7,816 bases of DNA from Desulfotignum sp. (GTDB taxonomy: Bacteria > Desulfobacterota > Desulfobacteria > Desulfobacterales > Desulfobacteraceae). Position numbers and translations under genes: made by a program. The stretch is from assembly GCA_021737445.1 (NCBI GenBank), contig JAIPDY010000153.1:1-7816 (forward strand). The letters are read 5' to 3'. Positions 1 through 5,055 of the stretch are shown piece by piece; the first letter of the stretch is position 1, and every line of letters begins with the position of its first letter. Under the pieces are notes generated by a model that had not been told where the DNA came from, ran no database searches, and saw only the letters and a list, made by a program, of their open reading frames with translations.

Positions 1-90
1 CAATCGGGGTCGGACCCCGATAACTTTATGTTTTTACAAAAGATGTCGCTTTGAACGTGGACTGAAAGTGTCTTAGAGTGTACTTTTCGA
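1..90. repeat. REP-like 90-bp direct repeat, left copy
   Basis: This copy begins with the near-perfect palindrome TCGGGGTC-G-GACCCCGA (4-20), followed by an AT-rich part and the tail ending in ACTTTTCGA. It matches 1081-1170 with 7 mismatches in 90 positions (24, 28, 47, 61, 68, 71, 82). The GGGGTC/GACCCC palindrome resembles REP elements that are mobilised by or associated with REP-associated Y1 transposases (RAYT); that link is from general knowledge, and no transposase is present here. The copy starts at the window edge, so it may extend further left. Together with the right copy it brackets the first toxin-antitoxin pair. Confidence 0.85.
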
Positions 91-331
91 TGCCCAAAAG
101 AGCACCACCGCAAAATCCTGTTTTTGCCCTCAAAAAAAGTCCGCGTCTGGGCAGTCTTCACCATCGGTATGCATGGAAAGATGCTGCATGACAGATAGAC
201 TGACATACAAACTGTATAGCCCCGGCGGAGACCGCAGTTCGAGTGGGGGATATTGCAGGCCCAGGGGCAGAAGCTGATGGAAAAAGCACAGGGGTTTGCT
301 TAAAAAAACAGGTGCCGGCGCTGAGGGTGCT
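91..331. other. No assignable gene; possible gene debris
   Basis: About 240 bases between the left repeat and the G-tract hold no gene I can name. Two short plus-strand frames look faintly coding. One is a 33-codon frame starting at an ATG whose A is the last base of the repeat (90-191, MPKRAPPQ...). The other is an open stretch 220-303 ending in ...GQKLMEKAQGFA-stop with codon use like neighbouring real genes. They may be broken ends of lost genes, as in the patchwork after the right repeat, but neither is long enough to identify. Chance open frames are equally possible. Confidence 0.3.
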
Positions 332-346
332 GGGGGGGGGGGGGGG
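332..346. repeat. Homopolymeric G(15) tract
   Basis: Fifteen consecutive G lie 91 bases before the toxin start codon and about 55 bases before its candidate -35 box. Such tracts change length readily by slipped-strand mispairing and can form G-quadruplexes. The toxin frame is open across the tract back to 243, where 15 G reads as five glycines, but the toxin family starts at 438, so the tract is more likely upstream of the promoter. A base-calling or assembly error in tract length is also possible. Confidence 0.9.
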
Positions 347-401
347 TAGTTTGTGGGTCACAGATGGGGTGAAAAAGGGTAATTACAAGTATCATATCTG
401 C

Positions 402-430
402 TTGCATTTTTGTCGTCAACAAACTACACT
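402..430 (+). promoter_or_regulatory. Candidate sigma70 promoter of toxin-antitoxin pair 1
   Basis: TTGCAT (402-407) and TACACT (425-430) are separated by 17 bases, a good sigma70 geometry. Transcription would start near 437, at or one base before the toxin ATG at 438, giving a leaderless or nearly leaderless mRNA. This fits the lack of a Shine-Dalgarno there. A short inverted repeat CACT-AAC-AGTG (427-437) overlaps the -10 box and could be an operator for antitoxin autorepression; its arms are only 4 bp, so that part is weak. Confidence 0.45.
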
Positions 431-437
431 AACAGTG

Positions 438-737
438 ATGATAGAACTCAAACAAACAGCTACATACCGAAAATGGCAGCACAAGTTAAAAGATCACCGG
501 GCTAAAGCACTGATAGCAGCCAGAATATTTCGATTGGCCAATGGCTTGCCCGGAGATGTCAAGCCGGTAGGTCAGGGCGTAAGCGAACTGCGTATACATC
601 ATGGACCCGGTTATCGTGTGTATTTTCAGCAGCGCGGAAACGAGATGATTCTATTGCTATGCGGAGGCGATAAACGCAGCCAGCAAAAAGATATAGAGAC
701 CGCATTGCAACTTTCGGAAGAGTGGAGGAAATCATGA
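438..737 (+). CDS. RelE/HigB-like addiction module toxin (Gp49-like family)
   Basis: The 99-residue protein fits the 'addiction module killer protein' family (TIGR02683 type, RelE/ParE superfamily). Members usually act in the cytoplasm as ribosome-dependent mRNA interferases; that activity is inferred from the family. Visible family features are the N-terminal MIELKQTATYRKW segment, the core GVSELRIHHGPGYRVYF (residues 47-63) and the strand LLLCGGDKRSQQKDI (72-86), where C75 and K79 sit in the usual positions before the C-terminal helix. ATG 438 was chosen because it gives the normal family length and N-terminus; the frame stays open to 243 but that extension is low-complexity and unlike the family. 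The antitoxin overlaps the stop by ATGA, so the two are translationally coupled. Confidence 0.85.
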   Translation: MIELKQTATYRKWQHKLKDHRAKALIAARIFRLANGLPGDVKPVGQGVSELRIHHGPGYRVYFQQRGNEMILLLCGGDKRSQQKDIETALQLSEEWRKS

Positions 738-1054
738 AAGAAACTATCTATGATTACGATCCAGCGGCAGCACTGGAGAATGAAGAGAGTATCGCTGTTT
801 TTCTGGCAGATGCTTTAGAAACAGGTGATACCGCTTATATAGCCAAAGCGATGGGCGTAGTCGCACGTGCCAAAGGCATGACTGAGCTATCCAGGGAAAC
901 AGGGCTTTCCAGAGAGCAACTTTACCGTTCATTCAGTGAGCAGGGAAACCCCACCCTAAAAAATATGTTAGCGGTGATGCGGGCTCTGGGCGTGGATATG
1001 ACTGTCAAGCCCCACAAGCCGGTCGGGTCAGAATTAGAATTGGGGTCAGAGTAA
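734..1054 (+). CDS. HigA-like antitoxin with Xre-type HTH, REP-extended C-terminus
   Basis: This 106-residue protein belongs to the 'addiction module antidote' type (TIGR02684-like) that pairs with the preceding toxin. It is expected to bind and neutralise the toxin and repress the shared promoter. The N-terminal YDPAAALENEESIAVFLADALETGD segment (8-32) is characteristic, and the HTH covers about residues 48-84 (MTELSRETGLSREQLYRSFS). ATG 734 is used because it is preceded by GGAGGA and overlaps the toxin stop; the GTG at 722 lies inside the toxin gene. The expected family C-terminus is near VKPHKP; the last ten residues and the stop codon are encoded by REP-like GGGTCAGA sequence, so the original end seems to have been replaced by repeat DNA without destroying the fold. 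Confidence 0.85.
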   Translation: MKETIYDYDPAAALENEESIAVFLADALETGDTAYIAKAMGVVARAKGMTELSRETGLSREQLYRSFSEQGNPTLKNMLAVMRALGVDMTVKPHKPVGSELELGSE

Positions 1055-1060
1055 AATTAA
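1025..1060. repeat. Two REP-like half-sites at the end of the antitoxin gene
   Basis: GGGTCAGAATTA (1025-1036) is followed by GGGGTCAGAGTAAAATTAA (1042-1060), two related half-sites of the GGGGTCAGA type commonly seen in REP elements. The second contains the TAA stop codon of the antitoxin (1052-1054). The 20 bases after it lead to the right 90-bp repeat, so the toxin-antitoxin pair is closed by repeat DNA on this side. Confidence 0.6.
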
Positions 1061-1080
1061 ATCATTCACGCAATTGAGCG

Positions 1081-1170
1081 CAATCGGGGTCGGACCCCGA
1101 TAAGTTTCTGTTTTTACAAAAGATGTTGCTTTGAACGTGGGCTGAAAATGCCTTAGAGTGTGCTTTTCGA
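1081..1170. repeat. REP-like 90-bp direct repeat, right copy
   Basis: This is the second copy of the repeat at 1-90, in the same orientation, about 92% identical and with the same TCGGGGTC-G-GACCCCGA palindrome (1084-1100). The similarity stops exactly at TTTTCGA (1170), where a decayed SDR gene begins. The left copy stops at the same base next to unrelated sequence, so the boundary is sharp and looks like the true end of a mobile or recombining unit. Confidence 0.85.
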
Positions 1171-1389
1171 TTACTGGTCCCCGGGGGTACGGGATTTCTG
1201 GGATCTCATTAATGTGAACGGCTCATGGACCAGGGATATGAGGTGATTTGTGTGGATAACTGCTACACGGGCACCAAAGCCAATCAGCACAAACTGTCTG
1301 TCTATGTGGTCCGGATCTTCAACACCTATGGGCCGCGCATGCATCCGGATGACGGCCGGGTGGTGAGCAACTTCATTGTCCAGGCCCTG
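1171..1389 (+). pseudogene. Remnant of a UDP-glucuronate decarboxylase/epimerase-type SDR gene
   Basis: The frame reads LLVPGGTGFLGSH-stop-CERLMDQGYEVICVDNCYTGTKAN (to about 1284), which is the Rossmann N-terminus of an extended SDR nucleotide-sugar enzyme. The usual VTGG has become VPGG and a TAA (1210-1212) replaces the next leucine. It then jumps to QHKLSVYVVRIFNTYGPRM followed by HPDDGRVVSNFIVQAL (about 1285-1389), a segment that in intact proteins lies about 140 residues further on. The catalytic YxxxK part is therefore missing. The family makes UDP-xylose and related sugars for surface polysaccharides, but this copy cannot be active. It starts directly at the end of the 90-bp repeat and runs in frame into the next fragment. 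Confidence 0.8.
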
Positions 1390-1736
1390 CACCAGGTCAA
1401 TCTGGAACATCTGGCTTACAAGGAACCCCACAGCCTGAGTTACTGCCAGAAAAAAGGTGCGGCCCTGGCCGGTATCCTTGCCATGCAGCCAGAGGTGCTG
1501 ATACTGGACGAACCCACGGCCAACCTGGACCCGGACCTGCCCACTCCTGTTTTCATGCAGGATGACAAACTGTGCAGTCTCAAAAGGCTCTCTTTTTCCT
1601 ATCGGCAGCGCACCACCACCATCCAGAAACTGCAGCATGAACATGAGCACCGCCATCCCCACCTGCATATCCATGAACACCCCACCGCCATGGCCAAACA
1701 GTGCACACCCACCCCCATGAACATTCCCATGAATGA
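1390..1736 (+). pseudogene. Fused remnants of cobalt/nickel ECF ABC ATPase genes and a His-rich tail
   Basis: In frame with the SDR remnant, 1390-1533 encodes HQVNLEHLAYKEPHSLSYCQKK, then ALAGILAMQPEV and LILDEPTANLDP. This is the signature motif (LSYGQ with G changed to C) and Walker B of a CbiO/NikO-type ATPase; Walker A and the C-terminus are absent. About 1546-1610 reads FMQDDKLCSLKRLSFSYRQR, like the N-terminus of another such ATPase. Next comes HEHEHRHPHLHIHEHP (about 1636-1683). A frameshift before 1689 restores HGQTVHTHPHEHSHE-stop (1689-1736). His-rich tails of this kind bind Ni or Co in transporter-linked proteins. All pieces could come from one collapsed Ni/Co uptake operon; that origin is inferred. 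Confidence 0.7.
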
Positions 1737-1831
1737 GTTTTGCGCCTTTAATTAATTCACAAAAAGCCGGCCGCATAAAAGATGCAAGACCTTGGATACC
1801 CTGCTGCATGTGTCGGCTGAGTCCATGGAGC
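1733..1831 (+). pseudogene. Possible N-terminal fragment of a further lost gene
   Basis: An ATG at 1733 overlaps the TGA of the His-rich remnant (ATGA), the way neighbouring operon genes are joined, and opens the frame MSFAPLINSQKAGRIKDARP. The frame is open to 2188 but beyond about 1832 it is only antisense to the ATPase gene. I do not recognise the product. If real, this is the start of the next gene of the ruined Ni/Co operon, cut off at the junction with the ATPase gene. A second frame with DTLLHVSAESMELTHS (1792-1839) also looks coding-like, so a frameshift or another fragment is possible. Confidence 0.3.
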
Positions 1832-3013
1832 TCACTCACAGCAGGTGTCAAACAGGTTGTTCAACAGATGGACAGGCACAATGGTTACGCCGGTCCGCTG
1901 CTGTTTTTCTTCTCCGGCATAAACCAGGCCGCAGCCGTCTGGGATATTTTCGGGGAAAATCTGGGCAATATGGTGCAGGCTCTTAAAATAATCCCTTGTG
2001 ATGGTCATCCCGGCTTTGATTTCTATGGGAAAAAGATCGGTACCCGTGACACAGACCAGATCCACCTCGTTGCCTTTGCTGTCTCTGTAAAAATACAGGT
2101 TGCTTTTTTTCCCCTGGTTGAACCGGTGTTTCAGAGCTTCGGCCACAACCATGTTTTCAAACAGATTACCCCGGAGCGGATCACGTGATACCTGACGGGG
2201 AGTTTCAATGCCCAGCAGAAAGGCGGCCAGTCCCACATCAAAAAAATAGAGCTTAGGGGATTTGATCAGGCGTTTGGACAGATTTCCATGATAGGGCTGC
2301 AGCAAAAAAATGATGTAACTTGCTTCGAGTATGGAAATCCAGTTGCGGGCCGTGGTGTGGGATACGCCGGTGTCATTGGCAAGGCTGTTGAGATTGAGCA
2401 GCTGCCCGCACCGCCCGGCACACAACCGGACAAAGCGCTGGAACAGGTGCAGATCTTTTATGGCTGCAAGCTGTCTTAGATCCCGTTCGATGTAGGTTTC
2501 AAAATAATCACCTAAAGCCTGGACCGGATCCAGTTGCTTATCCCATATGCGGGGGTAGAACCCATGGAGGATCAGATGGTCCACCAGGGGAAGGGGTACA
2601 GCGGTTTGCAGCTCCGCCATGGAAAAAGGCAGCAGTTTTATCAGGGCGGTGCGGCCGGCCAGTGATTGATTGACGGCATGACTCACCTCAAACTGCTGGC
2701 TGCCGGTGAGGATGAAAAGGCCGTCCCGAAGATCTTCGTCCACCATTGGCTGAATATAGGAAACAAGATCCGGGGCCCGTTGGATTTCATCTAAAACAGC
2801 CCCATCCGGATACTGGGCAAGAAATCCCCGGGGATCATCCATGGCAAACTGCCGGATATCCGGAGATTCCAGATTGGCATAGGGTTTGTCGGAAAACACC
2901 TTCCGGCAAAGGGTGGTCTTCCCGCTCTGTCTCGGGCCGGTGATGGTGATGACCGGGTATTTTCCTGCCAAGGCGTGCAATACCGGTTCGATGGTGCGAT
3001 CTATCAGTGTCAT
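1832..3013 (-). CDS. AAA family ATPase with DUF4143-type C-terminus
   Basis: The 393-residue protein has the usual length of the AAA_14/DUF4143 family. Visible motifs are Walker A GPRQSGKTT (residues 26-34), Walker B GAVLDEIQ (71-78), a sensor-1-like FILTGSQQF (100-108) and LAGR (118-121). A winged-helix-like middle (about 205-235, LANDTGVSHTTARNWISILE) follows. The C-terminal domain has FYRDSKGNEVDLV (308-320) and PIEIKAG (329-335), an E/D...ExK arrangement typical of the PD-(D/E)XK-like fold of this family. The cellular role of the family is unsettled; it is often found in accessory and defence regions. ATG 3013 was chosen over an in-frame TTG at 3049 because the family starts just before the MTLIDR region and the TTG lies inside a hairpin. 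No clear Shine-Dalgarno is seen. Confidence 0.9.
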   Translation of the reverse strand: MTLIDRTIEPVLHALAGKYPVITITGPRQSGKTTLCRKVFSDKPYANLESPDIRQFAMDDPRGFLAQYPDGAVLDEIQRAPDLVSYIQPMVDEDLRDGLFILTGSQQFEVSHAVNQSLAGRTALIKLLPFSMAELQTAVPLPLVDHLILHGFYPRIWDKQLDPVQALGDYFETYIERDLRQLAAIKDLHLFQRFVRLCAGRCGQLLNLNSLANDTGVSHTTARNWISILEASYIIFLLQPYHGNLSKRLIKSPKLYFFDVGLAAFLLGIETPRQVSRDPLRGNLFENMVVAEALKHRFNQGKKSNLYFYRDSKGNEVDLVCVTGTDLFPIEIKAGMTITRDYFKSLHHIAQIFPENIPDGCGLVYAGEEKQQRTGVTIVPVHLLNNLFDTCCE

Positions 3014-3030
3014 ATAAAGATCATTACCCC

Positions 3031-3075
3031 AAAATGGTGCAGATTGCAAGTGTAACTTTCAATCTGCACCATTTT
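3031..3075. repeat. Perfect 16-bp inverted repeat before the ATPase gene
   Basis: AAAATGGTGCAGATTG (3031-3046) and CAATCTGCACCATTTT (3060-3075) are perfect inverted copies around a 13-base loop. It lies 18 bases upstream of the ATPase ATG on the minus strand. It could form a strong mRNA hairpin in the leader or be a dyad operator. On the plus strand it ends in a T-run, but no plus-strand gene ends here, so a terminator role is not supported. Confidence 0.8.
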
Positions 3076-3085
3076 TTCGGATCGA

Positions 3086-3131
3086 TGCCGGGAGGCCCAC
3101 AGCAACCCGGCAGATGAATTGTTTTCAATTC
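3086..3131. repeat. Two further hairpins in the ATPase leader
   Basis: TGCCGGG (3086-3092) pairs with CCCGGCA (3106-3112) around a 13-base loop, and GAATTG (3116-3121) pairs with CAATTC (3126-3131) around TTTT. If the minus-strand promoter at 3139-3167 is real, transcription starts near 3132 and the second hairpin would sit at the very 5' end of the mRNA, a position known to protect transcripts from decay. The function is inferred; the base pairing is directly visible. Confidence 0.5.
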
Positions 3132-3138
3132 CTTTCAG

Positions 3139-3167
3139 ATAATATCGGCCTTGGCCTAAAGCTTGAA
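3139..3167 (-). promoter_or_regulatory. Candidate sigma70 promoter of the ATPase gene
   Basis: On the minus strand TTCAAG (3167-3162) and TATTAT (3144-3139) are 17 bases apart. The -10 box is good and the -35 box is weak. The start would be near 3132, leaving a leader of about 120 bases that holds three hairpins. Confidence 0.35.
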
Positions 3168-3209
3168 AAAAGAACCGGCGAATCAGAAAGTCAAAAGATT
3201 AGATTTTTC

Positions 3210-3238
3210 TTGATTTTTTATATAAAATTTTATATATT
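3210..3238 (+). promoter_or_regulatory. Candidate sigma70 promoter of toxin-antitoxin pair 2
   Basis: TTGATT (3210-3215) and TATATT (3233-3238) are separated by 17 bases in a strongly AT-rich stretch. The expected start is about 3245, the first base of the toxin GTG, so the transcript would be leaderless, as predicted for pair 1. Confidence 0.55.
3219..3236. promoter_or_regulatory. 18-bp palindrome, probable antitoxin operator
   Basis: TATATAAAATTTTATATA is a perfect palindrome lying between the -35 box and the end of the -10 box of the pair-2 promoter. Xre-type antitoxins bind such dyads as dimers and block RNA polymerase, so autorepression of the pair is likely. AT-rich DNA produces such palindromes by chance more often than mixed DNA does, but the position is suggestive. 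Confidence 0.5.
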
Positions 3239-3244
3239 TAGTCC

Positions 3245-3577
3245 GTGAAAAAGATTGTTTTTATAAGTACCAGCCGGGAAGATATACTCACATTCCCAGA
3301 ACAGGCAAAAAGAAAAGTTGGACACGAACTTATGTCGGTCCAAATGGGGGTGGACCCTTTGGACTGGAAACCAATGGCATCAATCGGAAAGGGTGTCAAA
3401 GAAATCAGGATACATACCGGCGGGGAGTTTCGAATTATCTATGTGACCAAATTCAAAGAAGCTGTGTATGTGCTCCATGCCTTTCAAAAAAAGAGCCAAA
3501 AAACGCCCGGAAAGGATATCGGTCTGGCAAGGAAAAGATTGAAACAATTACAGGAAGCAAGGAAACGTTTGCCATGA
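3245..3577 (+). CDS. HigB-type toxin of the phage Gp49-like family (PF05973)
   Basis: The 110-residue protein shows the full family pattern: DPLDWKPMASIGKGVKEIRI (residues 37-56), FRIIYVTKF (62-70) and YVLHAFQKKSQKTPGKDI (75-92) before a C-terminal basic helix. Such toxins usually cleave mRNA on the ribosome; the activity here is inferred. The start is GTG 3245: it gives the family N-terminus MKKIVFISTSREDI, there is no upstream in-frame alternative of sense, and no Shine-Dalgarno precedes it, matching the predicted leaderless transcript. It is a different subfamily from the toxin at 438-737. The antitoxin gene overlaps its stop by ATGA. Confidence 0.9.
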   Translation: MKKIVFISTSREDILTFPEQAKRKVGHELMSVQMGVDPLDWKPMASIGKGVKEIRIHTGGEFRIIYVTKFKEAVYVLHAFQKKSQKTPGKDIGLARKRLKQLQEARKRLP

Positions 3578-3852
3578 ATAAGAGATATAAAAATGTTTTT
3601 GACGCTCTGGAGGAAGATCCAGCTGTTGCTAAAAACCTGTTTATCAGAAGCCGGTTAATGATAGAAATCCGCGAACACATTCAGAAAAATAAACTGACAC
3701 AGAAAGAAGCCAGCATTAAAACAGGTGTGACACAACCCCGTATCAGTGATCTTATGAGAGGAAAAATCGATCTGTTTACCATCGATACCCTGGTATCCAT
3801 GCTTGAAAAATTAGGCATTGATGTTGATGTCACATTGACGCGGGCAGCATGA
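3574..3852 (+). CDS. HigA-type antitoxin, Xre-family HTH (HTH_37-like)
   Basis: The 92-residue protein pairs with the preceding toxin. The N-terminal YKNVFDALEEDPAVAKNLFI segment (5-24) and the HTH LTQKEASIKTGVTQPRISDL followed by MRGKI (41-65) and LFTIDTLVSMLEKLGIDVDV are typical of PF13744-like antitoxins. It is expected to neutralise the toxin and bind the palindrome at 3219-3236. Start and toxin stop share ATGA (3574-3577), so translation is coupled; AGGAA lies somewhat far upstream (about 12 bases). It faces the QueG-like gene tail to tail across 78 bases without a clear terminator hairpin. Confidence 0.9.
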   Translation: MNKRYKNVFDALEEDPAVAKNLFIRSRLMIEIREHIQKNKLTQKEASIKTGVTQPRISDLMRGKIDLFTIDTLVSMLEKLGIDVDVTLTRAA

Positions 3853-3930
3853 CGCTGGTGTGATACCATCCTGTTCTTTTCAAGTGAATTGCATTGGCCA
3901 GGATGACAAGGCTGCCTGACGTCACCGGAT

Positions 3931-5055
3931 TCATGCCAGATCCAGGGCGTAGCGGATCTCATCTTCAAGGATACCGGTGCTGCCGGGCAGAAACCCTTCC
4001 AGGGCGGCCCTGGACTGCCGCCCCCCGATCCGTCCCAAAGCCCAGGCACACATGGACCGCACCCGTTCATCGCTGTTTTCTTTAAAACATCGGATCAGGT
4101 CTTTTGCATACCTGGCATCACGGGTATTGCCCATGGCCCGGGCCACATTCATCTTCCACTGCCACAGCCTGTCCGGCCCCATGTAGAACATGTGGGGCCA
4201 TACCCTGGAGGTAAAATGGGATGCATCCATATGGAGCAGAGAAGAAAGCCTGAAATCCTTTTCTTTGGCTGCCACCCGCTCATTGACCGGCAGATCGGCA
4301 GCCAACCAGGGGGCATTTCTGGGGCAGACGTTCTGGCACCGGTCGCATCCATAGACGTAAATGCCCATGGGCTCCCGAAGCTCTCTGGGGGTCAGGCCCT
4401 TTCCGAAATAGGTCAGATAGGAGATGCATTTTCTGGGATCAATGGTGCCGTTACCCTTCAGTGCCCTGGTGGGGCAGGCCGTGACACAGGCATTCCGACA
4501 CCAGTCTGGACACCCCATCTCTATGCTGGGGCTGTCCGGGTCAAAGGCCCGGTCCACCACAACGGCGATGGGCAGAATCCAGGACCCCTGCCTGGCAACT
4601 TTATTGGAGTAGAACAGGCAGTTTTTGCCAAAGGTGCCCATGCCGGCCCGGGCCGCTGCCATCCGGTGGGGCAGGTTAAAGGGGACTTTCGAGTCAACAC
4701 CGCTGTCCCGGAGAAAGGACCGGAAGGCCTTGATGCGCCTGGACAGGCCGTCCTTGGTCACCCGGTCGTCATCCAGGTAGCACCGGCCGAAATGCCCCTC
4801 CATCTGCCGGGGAAACCGTTTTTTGAAGTAGACCTCCATGAGGACAATGATGGTTTGGGCACCGGCCATGACCGTTTTCGGATCGGTGCCGTCCATGAGC
4901 TTCAGCCCTGCGGTCTCAGCCCAGCCGTATTCATCCTGCCGGTCTTTCAGAAAATCCAGATGGGTGTCAAAGGGTTCGGCCGTGGTAAACCCCACATCTG
5001 CAAATCCCAGTTCGCAGGCTTTTGCGACAATATCCTCTCTGGTCAGGCCGGTCAT
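3931..5055 (-). CDS. QueG-like Fe-S protein with C-terminal HEAT region
   Basis: The 374-residue protein resembles epoxyqueuosine reductase QueG: a DUF1730-like N-terminal part (about 1-170, with AARAGMGTFGKN at 134-145), two [4Fe-4S] motifs and C-terminal HEAT-like helices (about 300-374, WALGRIGGRQSRAALEGFL). The second Cys set C210...C237-x2-C240-x3-C244-P is canonical. The first reads C182-x3-C186-x3-C190-x3-C194-P, whereas QueG has C-x2-C-x2-C-x3-C-P, and the segment GCPDWCRNACVTACP is unusual. I therefore call it QueG-like rather than QueG; it could be a cobalamin-dependent reductase paralogue with another substrate. The cytoplasmic location follows from the absence of a signal peptide. 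Its ATG overlaps the stop of the upstream Fe-S gene (ATGA), so the two are coupled and may exchange electrons. Confidence 0.8.
   Translation of the reverse strand: MTGLTREDIVAKACELGFADVGFTTAEPFDTHLDFLKDRQDEYGWAETAGLKLMDGTDPKTVMAGAQTIIVLMEVYFKKRFPRQMEGHFGRCYLDDDRVTKDGLSRRIKAFRSFLRDSGVDSKVPFNLPHRMAAARAGMGTFGKNCLFYSNKVARQGSWILPIAVVVDRAFDPDSPSIEMGCPDWCRNACVTACPTRALKGNGTIDPRKCISYLTYFGKGLTPRELREPMGIYVYGCDRCQNVCPRNAPWLAADLPVNERVAAKEKDFRLSSLLHMDASHFTSRVWPHMFYMGPDRLWQWKMNVARAMGNTRDARYAKDLIRCFKENSDERVRSMCAWALGRIGGRQSRAALEGFLPGSTGILEDEIRYALDLA

Noticed and set aside
243..437. N-terminal extension of the first toxin
   Set aside because: The in-frame GTG start gives 65 extra residues with a glycine run from the G-tract, unlike the family, and lies upstream of the likely promoter.
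1171..1851. Minus-strand open frame of 226 codons across the gene debris
   Set aside because: The plus strand carries recognisable SDR and ABC ATPase pieces; the minus-strand translation is their shadow, with no family resemblance.
3014..3049. TTG start for the ATPase, 12 residues earlier
   Set aside because: It lies within the 16-bp inverted repeat, has no ribosome binding site, and the family N-terminus fits ATG 3013.
3031..3075. Intrinsic terminator on the plus strand
   Set aside because: The hairpin ends in a T-run, but no plus-strand gene ends nearby; the closest upstream gene is on the minus strand and reads away from it.
3681..4070. Minus-strand open frame across the second antitoxin and the gene end
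   Set aside because: It overlaps two well-supported genes and its translation is rich in Pro/Gly/Cys without any family pattern.
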